Source: an uncultured Paracoccaceae bacterium (lineage in GTDB: Bacteria > Pseudomonadota > Alphaproteobacteria > Rhodobacterales > Rhodobacteraceae). From it: a DNA stretch of 7,665 bases. Below the pieces are notes generated by a model. That model made no database searches and had not been told where the DNA came from. It worked only from the letters and a program-made list of their open reading frames with translations. This document shows, piece by piece, positions 1 to 4,557 of the stretch. A program made the position numbers and the translations under genes. Each line of letters begins with the position of its first letter. Position 1 is the first letter of the stretch. Location of the stretch: contig CALCPC010000418.1 in assembly GCA_937900975.1 (NCBI GenBank), forward strand, positions 1 through 7,665, in the 5' to 3' direction.

Positions 1-19
1 GATCAGCATCCTGCTGATC
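1..19. repeat. Perfect 8-bp hairpin at the left edge
   Basis: GATCAGCA (1-8) and TGCTGATC (12-19) are exact inverted copies around a 3-base TCC loop. The arms could extend beyond the left edge. It may be a terminator stem of an upstream gene or a structured intergenic site, but no T-run follows on the plus strand. If the plus-strand tail at 2-64 is real, the hairpin lies inside coding sequence. The pairing is certain; the function is not. Confidence 0.4.
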
Positions 20-64
20 TTGAGACAGCGATTTCTGATCCAATGTGAACGGAACTTGCTCTAA
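2..64 (+). CDS. Possible 3' tail of a plus-strand gene entering from the left
   Basis: In the second plus frame the window opens with about 20 codons that are hydrophobic at first (ISILLIL) and then basic, ending at TAA (62-64). This would fit the C-terminal end of a membrane protein whose body lies to the left. About two thirds of its third positions are G or C, lower than in the genes to the right, and the 64-base stretch is only about 45% GC. Without the upstream sequence this may simply be intergenic DNA. An open minus-strand frame also crosses here, so neither reading is secure. Confidence 0.15.
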   Translation: MSILLILRQRFLIQCERNLL

Positions 65-97
65 GCGTCGGTCCCGACCAATGCGCGCCGCGAAGGG

Positions 98-143
98 TCT
101 GGGGCGCGCGACAAAAGCCGGCGCAGCGCGCGTTGACCCCAGA
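98..143 (-). terminator. Long GC-rich stem-loop after the four-gene operon
   Basis: TCTGGGG (98-104) pairs with CCCCAGA (137-143), and directly inside it CGCGCG (105-110) pairs with CGCGCG (127-132). The result is a two-part stem with a 4-base bulge (133-136) and a 16-base loop. It begins four bases beyond the glycosyltransferase stop codon, where a terminator of the minus-strand operon is expected. There is no clear T-run on the minus-strand side, so it could instead be a 3'-stabilising stem or act together with Rho. Apart from this stem and the left-edge hairpin, nothing convincing was seen in 65-146. Confidence 0.42.
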
Positions 144-146
144 GGT

Positions 147-1190
147 TTAGAGCGCCAGCGCCGCGGCCACGCGCGCCGCAGTGTCGGTCCAGCGCGGCAG
201 GGCCTCTGTGTGGGCGCGCGCGGCGCGGGCGAGCGTTTGCCGCCGCGCTGGATCGGAAAGAACGGTGCGCAGCGCTTCGGCAAAGCCGGTCGCGTCGTCG
301 ACATCGACAAGAAGCCCGGCACAAGCGGGCACCGTCTCGACCACCGCCCCGCCGCGGGTCGCCACCACCGGCAGCCCGTGGGCCATCGCCTCATCGAACA
401 CCATGCCATGCCCCTCATACCGCGTGGCTAGCGCAAAAACCGTCGCCGCGCGGTAGCGTTGCTCTAACACCGCCGCCGAAACCTCGCCCAGAAGTGTGAC
501 GCGATCCGAGAGGCCGCGCGCCGCGATGTCTGCCTGCAGCGCGGCGGCCGTCGACGGGTTGCGCGCGGGGCCCACGATCTCGGCCCGCCAGGCGATGTCG
601 GTCACCTGATCAAGCGCGCGGATCAGCACGTCATGGCCTTTGCGCGGCGCCAGCATCCCAACCGACAGGATAAGGGGCGGCGATGTTGGCGCGGCGCTTC
701 CCCCTGAAAGCTCTGCGCGTCCGGGGCGCGCGACTGTGATCCGCGACGGCGCCACGCCGAAGTCGCGCGCAAGCACGCTGGCCGTATGCGGGCTTGGCAC
801 GATCACGATCCGCGCATGGGCCAGGTTCGCGGCCTCCCGCCGCGCGAAGGCTTCGGCGTCCTCTGGCGTCAGCCCGGCCTCTAGGGCCAGGGGATGGTGG
901 ATCAGCGCCGCCAGCGGTGCGGGAATCGTGGCGAGCCTGGCTGTGTCAAGCGCGCCAAAGGCCAGACCGTCGATCAAAAGCGGGGCATCGGGCGCGGCCC
1001 GGCAAAGCGCGTCAAAGGCGCTGTCCATATCCGCCTTGCTGGGGCGCGGAAAACTGGCGGGAAGCGCAAGGTGCCGGGCATCGATCCCCTTGGCGCGAAG
1101 CTCCTCCAAAAGCCGGGCGTCATAGATATAGCCGCCGGTGCGGCTGGCCAGATCGCCCGGAACGGCAAGGGTCAGGCGCGTCCCCGTCAC
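147..1190 (-). CDS. GT4-type (GT-B fold) glycosyltransferase
   Basis: This 347-residue protein has the layout of family GT4 retaining glycosyltransferases, which move a sugar from a nucleotide-sugar to a lipid or glycan acceptor at the cytoplasmic face of the membrane. The N-terminal half has the Gly-rich acceptor-side segment (ASRTGGYIYD, about 15-24) and an HHPLALE motif (98-104). The C-terminal half begins with ILSVGMLAPRKGHD (174-187), containing the conserved Arg-Lys of the donor site. It also has the diagnostic E-x7-E motif (E259 and E267 in YEGHGMVFDEAM), then GLPVVATRGG and the usual ETVP. The GTG start at 1190 was chosen because it overlaps the preceding stop by four bases (GTGA) and has GGAG six bases upstream (1197-1200). 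The longer open frame running back to 1649 is only a shadow of the preceding gene. It is the last gene of the operon. Donor and acceptor cannot be read from the sequence; the neighbours suggest a membrane or glucan-related glycoconjugate. Confidence 0.9.
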   Translation of the reverse strand: MTGTRLTLAVPGDLASRTGGYIYDARLLEELRAKGIDARHLALPASFPRPSKADMDSAFDALCRAAPDAPLLIDGLAFGALDTARLATIPAPLAALIHHPLALEAGLTPEDAEAFARREAANLAHARIVIVPSPHTASVLARDFGVAPSRITVARPGRAELSGGSAAPTSPPLILSVGMLAPRKGHDVLIRALDQVTDIAWRAEIVGPARNPSTAAALQADIAARGLSDRVTLLGEVSAAVLEQRYRAATVFALATRYEGHGMVFDEAMAHGLPVVATRGGAVVETVPACAGLLVDVDDATGFAEALRTVLSDPARRQTLARAARAHTEALPRWTDTAARVAAALAL

Positions 1191-2143
1191 GCGCCGCTCC
1201 GCTGCAGCAGCGCCAGCAAACCGGGCAAACTGGCCACCAGCAGCGTCAGCCCGAAAAGAACGCTGGCCGCAACGCCCGCCTCCGCCGGTGCGCCAAGCAG
1301 CGGCCACAATGCGGCTGCCGCGCCCTCCCGGAACCCCCAGCCCGAGATGGCGAACGGGATCAGCATGGCAAGCAGGATCAAGGGCACCAGCGCGGCGGCG
1401 GCCGCCGGGCCCAGATCCGTGCCTGTTGCCCGTGCACAACAGGCAAAGGCCGCGATGTTGCACCCAACGGTCAAGGTGCTGAGGCACAGCTGACGCGGCC
1501 AGAGGGTTGGCGCAAAAAGGGCTGCCGAGAACGCCTTTGCCAGGCCCCCCGCCCCGCGTCCGACGCGGCCGGGAAGCCGCGCCGCGCCAAGAAGCGCGCC
1601 GGGCAGGAGAAGGACGCAAAGCAGCGCAAGGACAACCCCGCCCGGCCACCAGCGCGGCCAGTCCAGCCCACCCGGCACCAGCGCGGTGCAGACCACAGCG
1701 CTTAGAAGCACGCCGAACAGCGCGAACTGGCCCGACATCCGCTCAACCACCACCGCTTGGCCGGCGCGCAGAAGGCCGACGCCGGTCTGCGTGCGCAGCG
1801 CGCGCCCCGCATCGCCAAGGATGCCGCCCGGCAAGACTTGGTTCAAAAGCTGCGCCAGCCAGTATTCCCGCACGGCGCGGCGACCGGTCAGCGTCTGACC
1901 AAGCGCTGCGGCTGTGATCCGCCAGCGCCAGGCGCTCAACAGCGTTTGGAGGGCGAGGAACAACAGCGCGGCCAGGATCCAAAAAGGCTCTGCTGCCGTC
2001 AGCCGCGAAAGGGCCTCCTGGCTGCCGACGCTGCTCAGCACCAGCCAAAGCAACGTGACGCTCGCCAAAACGCGGAGGCCAAAGAGCATCCGCGCACGGG
2101 TGACGCGCGCAGGGCCGCGCGCCGCGGGCCCCGCCGCGGTCAT
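1187..2143 (-). CDS. LPG-synthase-TM / UPF0104 family membrane protein (flippase-like)
   Basis: A 318-residue polytopic membrane protein of the family that includes the transmembrane half of lysylphosphatidylglycerol synthase (MprF) and YbhN. It lacks any aminoacyl-transferase domain. Family landmarks are in order: AWRWR (71-75) after the second hydrophobic segment, NQVLPGGILGDAGRALR (101-117, the N-x2-LPGG-x2-GD-x2-R signature), VERMSG (133-138), and PFAISGWGFREGAAAAL (263-279) near the end. Hydrophobic segments lie at about 21-38, 53-70, 140-157, 166-188, 217-236, 247-268 and 289-313. Members are associated with lipid translocation or with glycolipid and exopolysaccharide loci. Here it sits between a head-group transferase and a glycosyltransferase, which suits moving a glycosylated or phospho-alcohol lipid across the membrane; that role is inference. 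The ATG at 2143 overlaps the upstream TGA (ATGA), has only a weak Shine-Dalgarno and is probably translationally coupled. An in-frame ATG at residue 19 is an alternative start. Confidence 0.85.
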   Translation of the reverse strand: MTAAGPAARGPARVTRARMLFGLRVLASVTLLWLVLSSVGSQEALSRLTAAEPFWILAALLFLALQTLLSAWRWRITAAALGQTLTGRRAVREYWLAQLLNQVLPGGILGDAGRALRTQTGVGLLRAGQAVVVERMSGQFALFGVLLSAVVCTALVPGGLDWPRWWPGGVVLALLCVLLLPGALLGAARLPGRVGRGAGGLAKAFSAALFAPTLWPRQLCLSTLTVGCNIAAFACCARATGTDLGPAAAAALVPLILLAMLIPFAISGWGFREGAAAALWPLLGAPAEAGVAASVLFGLTLLVASLPGLLALLQRSGA

Positions 2144-3744
2144 CCGGCCGGGCCCGAACTGAAGGCGTCCAGAAATCGGTCGCGAAACGCCGCCATCGGC
2201 CAGACCGGCGCGCCATCGGGGATCAAACCCTCCTGCCAGCCCCAATCCTCGATCCGCGCGACCAGTTCGGGGGGGCCGATGATGTGTATGGGCACGTCGA
2301 AACTGTCGCTTTGGCTGACAAAGCCCGCGGCCGGGTGATCGCCGAGAAGAACGATCAGGGGGGGATCGTCGGCCTGGCGCGCGGCAAAGGATAGGGCTGC
2401 GGTCAGGCTGTAGTCCACAGCGCTTCGATAGGCCGCGCGGACCCGGTCGTGATCGCGCCAAACAACCTCAGGCGGATCGCCGTCATCGGCCCATTGATCG
2501 AAGATGCGCCCGTCATTGATCGCCTCCCACCCAACCATCGGGGGGATCGGCACCCATGGCGCGTGGGAGGAGATCAGCGCGATCTGCGCAAAAAGCGGGG
2601 CTGTCGCGGCCGCGCGCGCCTGCTCTACCGCGCGCAGCGTGAACTGATCGGGCATGGTGACCCAATTGTAAGGCCGCCCCGCATAGTTCAGCGCCGCCGC
2701 GTCCAAGACCCGGGTAAAGCCGAGCGGACGCGCCTCTGGCCAGTTGAGCGTGATGGCCGGCATAATGGCCAGACTTTCGAAACCGGCCTCCGTTGCCATG
2801 TGGAAAAGCGTTCGGCGCCCGCTTGCCAGCAAGGCGCCGTAGCGCGACTGGTCGCCGATGCGCAGCCCAGAGGCAAGCGTTGCATGCGAAAGCCAGCTTT
2901 GCCCCCCCACAATCGGCGCCCGCAGCCAAGCGGAGCGAAGGCTATAGCCCGCCCGCCGCAACCCGGGCTCCGCCTGGCGCAGCGTGGCCCGATGGGTCGG
3001 CGCGTAAAGCGGCCCGTCCAGGCTGGCCCGGCCATAACTCTCGACATAAGTCAGCAGCACATCCCGCTGCCCGATCCGGTCGAGAAGTCCGGCCCGCCCC
3101 GCCATCGGATCCTGCTCGGCCGCTTTGGCAAAGGTGCCAAGATCGCGCCAGGTTTGACGCAGCGTCGCCGCGCGCTCGACCGCGACGCGGGTTGTAAAGG
3201 CGGTGCCGGGCGGGGTTGCGGGCAGCGACCAAGCCCCCATCCGATGCCCGACCTCGGCACCAACAAGAAGCGTGCCAAGTCCGGCGATGCCCAGAACCGG
3301 CGCCCCCATGCCCCGAGGAAGGCGCAGCGCCGCCCATTGACCGAGCGCCCACCAAAACACAAGCGCGCAAGCGACAATCGCCAAAAGCCCGGCCAAGAGG
3401 GCCAACACCGCCAAGGGCAGGCCAACCGCACCGGATCCAAGCCGCCAGCCCGCGACGGCAAGGGGCATATCGACCAGGGGGTTAAAGCCGCGATTGAAGG
3501 CCGTGAACATCGCAAAATCGGCAAGTTTCTGCAGGGCGATGGCGGCAACGATCAGTGTAAACGCCCCGCGAGCCCAGGTCGTGGCCCAGTGCCGCGCCGG
3601 CAGGGCTGCAAAAAGCGCAAGAAGAACTGGAAGCTCTAGCGCAACGATCATCGGCGTTTGCCAGGTTAGGGCTGCGGGGTGGTTGGGTTGCGCCAGGATC
3701 AAGTGCAGGACCAGCGCCGCCGCAAGAAGCCGAAGCGCCGTCAT
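2140..3744 (-). CDS. Membrane-anchored sulfatase / phosphoglycerol-transferase-like enzyme
   Basis: A 534-residue protein with about five N-terminal membrane segments (roughly 2-18, 31-49, 57-80, 105-134, 147-166) and then an extracytoplasmic alkaline-phosphatase-superfamily (sulfatase) domain from about 228. This is the architecture of LtaS, OpgB and EptA, which move phospho-alcohol head groups from phospholipids to glycan or lipid acceptors. Catalytic landmarks are visible: DVLLTYVESYGR (228-239) with the metal-ligand Glu235 in the position of the LtaS VES motif; GGQSWLSHATLASG (280-293), where Ser283 (or Thr289) is the likely nucleophile; SSHAPW (392-397); and LLGDHPA (466-472) with the Asp-His metal pair. 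The start overlaps the upstream stop by four bases, implying translational coupling. The CDP-alcohol phosphatidyltransferase upstream and the glucan protein next door favour an OpgB-like transferase using a lipid head group. A hydrolase on another phosphoester or sulfate ester cannot be excluded. Confidence 0.83.
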   Translation of the reverse strand: MTALRLLAAALVLHLILAQPNHPAALTWQTPMIVALELPVLLALFAALPARHWATTWARGAFTLIVAAIALQKLADFAMFTAFNRGFNPLVDMPLAVAGWRLGSGAVGLPLAVLALLAGLLAIVACALVFWWALGQWAALRLPRGMGAPVLGIAGLGTLLVGAEVGHRMGAWSLPATPPGTAFTTRVAVERAATLRQTWRDLGTFAKAAEQDPMAGRAGLLDRIGQRDVLLTYVESYGRASLDGPLYAPTHRATLRQAEPGLRRAGYSLRSAWLRAPIVGGQSWLSHATLASGLRIGDQSRYGALLASGRRTLFHMATEAGFESLAIMPAITLNWPEARPLGFTRVLDAAALNYAGRPYNWVTMPDQFTLRAVEQARAAATAPLFAQIALISSHAPWVPIPPMVGWEAINDGRIFDQWADDGDPPEVVWRDHDRVRAAYRSAVDYSLTAALSFAARQADDPPLIVLLGDHPAAGFVSQSDSFDVPIHIIGPPELVARIEDWGWQEGLIPDGAPVWPMAAFRDRFLDAFSSGPAG

Positions 3745-4463
3745 GGCCGCCGCCGCCACAGCCAAGCCGCATCCACAGCAAACGACCAAAGCAGCAGCGC
3801 CAGCGCGGTAAGGCCGATCGCAAGGGCAAGCGGGCCTGTCACGGGCGGTGTGGCCAGCGCCAGCAGGGCCCCGATCTGAAGGACGCAAACGGCCTTGCGC
3901 CGAAGGCTTTCGGGCAGATCTTTGGTGAGCCAGGGGAAAACCCGGCCCGCAAGGATCCAAAGATAGCGCAATACCCCAAGGCCAAGCACCCAGGGCCCCG
4001 CTTTCCCCGCTGTTAGCGCAAAAAGCGCAAGCGCAAGGCCAAGACCTGCGTCAACCTCCATATCGAACTGCCCACCAAAGCGGGAGCGCAGACCGCTGCG
4101 CCGCGCCAGCCAGCCGTCGACCCCATCGGTCAGAAGCGCCGCGGCGGCCAAGCCCGCGACGGCCCAGCCGGTCCCCTCGGGCTGCAGGACGGCGCTGGCA
4201 ACCGCTGCTGCAAGCGCGAGGCGCAACAGAGTTGCCAGATTGCAGAGGCCCAGCCGGTCATGGGGATAGTGCTGCCAAAGCGCCGCCCCCGCCAGACCCG
4301 CCGCCGCCAGAAACACCAGAACGGGCAGCAGAACCGGCAGTCCAGCCATTCCCAACCCGGCGGCAAGCCCACGGCCCAGAAGGCCCGTTGCGGCCGCAAA
4401 AGTAAGCACGACCCGCATCTGGCGCGGGCGCTCGGTCACGGGGTCGGGCGCAGCAGCGATCAC
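3741..4463 (-). CDS. CDP-alcohol phosphatidyltransferase family protein
   Basis: A 240-residue integral membrane enzyme, first gene of the operon. It carries the complete family signature D-x2-D-G-x2-A-R-x8-G-x3-D-x3-D: Asp113, Asp116, Gly117, Ala120, Arg121, Gly130, Asp134 and Asp138. These residues bind the metal ions and CDP. NLATLLR (75-81) at the front of the core is also typical. Such enzymes displace CMP from a CDP-linked lipid or alcohol to make phospholipids such as phosphatidylglycerol-phosphate, phosphatidylinositol-phosphate or phosphatidylcholine. The six-segment core spans about 72-236. Ahead of it are about 65 residues with two extra hydrophobic segments, which small members such as PgsA lack. 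The GTG at 4463 was taken as the start; its Shine-Dalgarno is weak (AAGAA). GTG at residue 9 and ATG at residue 16 are alternatives. The alcohol substrate cannot be read from the sequence. The neighbours suggest it makes a lipid used by the sulfatase-like enzyme. Confidence 0.86.
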   Translation of the reverse strand: MIAAAPDPVTERPRQMRVVLTFAAATGLLGRGLAAGLGMAGLPVLLPVLVFLAAAGLAGAALWQHYPHDRLGLCNLATLLRLALAAAVASAVLQPEGTGWAVAGLAAAALLTDGVDGWLARRSGLRSRFGGQFDMEVDAGLGLALALFALTAGKAGPWVLGLGVLRYLWILAGRVFPWLTKDLPESLRRKAVCVLQIGALLALATPPVTGPLALAIGLTALALLLWSFAVDAAWLWRRRP

Positions 4464-4466
4464 GTT

Positions 4467-4547
4467 CTTGCGTCTCGGTCGGCAAATTCAAGCTTAGGCC
4501 GTGGACGTTAGCGCGCGCTTCGGCAAATGTCAGCGGAAAGACGCAAG
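4467..4547. repeat. 9-bp perfect inverted repeat framing the divergent starts
   Basis: CTTGCGTCT (4467-4475) and AGACGCAAG (4539-4547) are exact inverted copies 63 bases apart. As a result both divergent genes have AGACGCAAG shortly before their start codons: three bases before the GTG of the phosphatidyltransferase gene, and overlapping the AAGGGGGGA ribosome site of opgG. In RNA the two arms could pair and mask the start of either message, or on DNA they could be symmetrical protein-binding sites. Only the symmetry is seen; the mechanism is inference. Confidence 0.5.
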
Positions 4548-4553
4548 GGGGGA
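4545..4553 (+). promoter_or_regulatory. Ribosome binding site that decides the opgG start
   Basis: AAGGGGGGA stands four bases before GTG (4558); counted from its AAGGGG core the spacing is about eight. It is the strongest Shine-Dalgarno-like sequence upstream of the gene and supports GTG 4558 over the in-frame GTG at 4501, which has no ribosome site. The same bases overlap the 3' arm of the 9-bp inverted repeat. An out-of-frame ATG at 4556 is followed at once by TGA. Confidence 0.55.
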
Positions 4554-4557
4554 CGAT

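Larger units (their letters stand above)
4464..4557. promoter_or_regulatory. Divergent regulatory region between the operon and opgG
   Basis: These 94 bases lie between two divergent translation starts and must hold or lie next to the promoters of both units, unless transcription starts inside a gene. It is somewhat AT-richer than the coding DNA. An 8-base direct repeat, CGGCAAAT, occurs at 4480-4487 and 4521-4528, 41 bases apart, and a 9-bp inverted repeat frames the region. I found no convincing -35/-10 pair on either strand, so promoter positions are not assigned. A shared regulator binding the CGGCAAAT copies is possible but unproven. Confidence 0.4.

Noticed and set aside
1191..1649. A longer glycosyltransferase reaching back to 1649
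   Set aside because: The extra 153 codons lie fully inside the membrane-protein gene in another frame, are rich in Arg, Gly, Ala and Pro, and show no family similarity. GTG 1190 has a ribosome site and the same 4-base overlap as the other junctions.
794..1705. Plus-strand open frame of about 303 codons
   Set aside because: It is antisense to two well-supported genes, has low-complexity basic composition and no ribosome site that sets it apart.
2449..3639. Plus-strand open frame of about 396 codons
   Set aside because: It is antisense to the sulfatase-like gene, extremely rich in Arg, Gly, Pro and Gln with no domain pattern, and is the kind of long open shadow that GC-rich genes produce.
4464..4500. 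Divergent -35/-10 promoters in the intergenic region
   Set aside because: TTGCGT (4468) and minus-strand TTGAAT have no acceptable -10 at 16-18 bases, so promoter positions were not called.
4501..4557. opgG starting at the in-frame GTG 4501
   Set aside because: No ribosome site precedes it, and it would push the coding region into the divergent control region. GTG 4558 has AAGGGGGGA at suitable spacing. It is not fully excluded.
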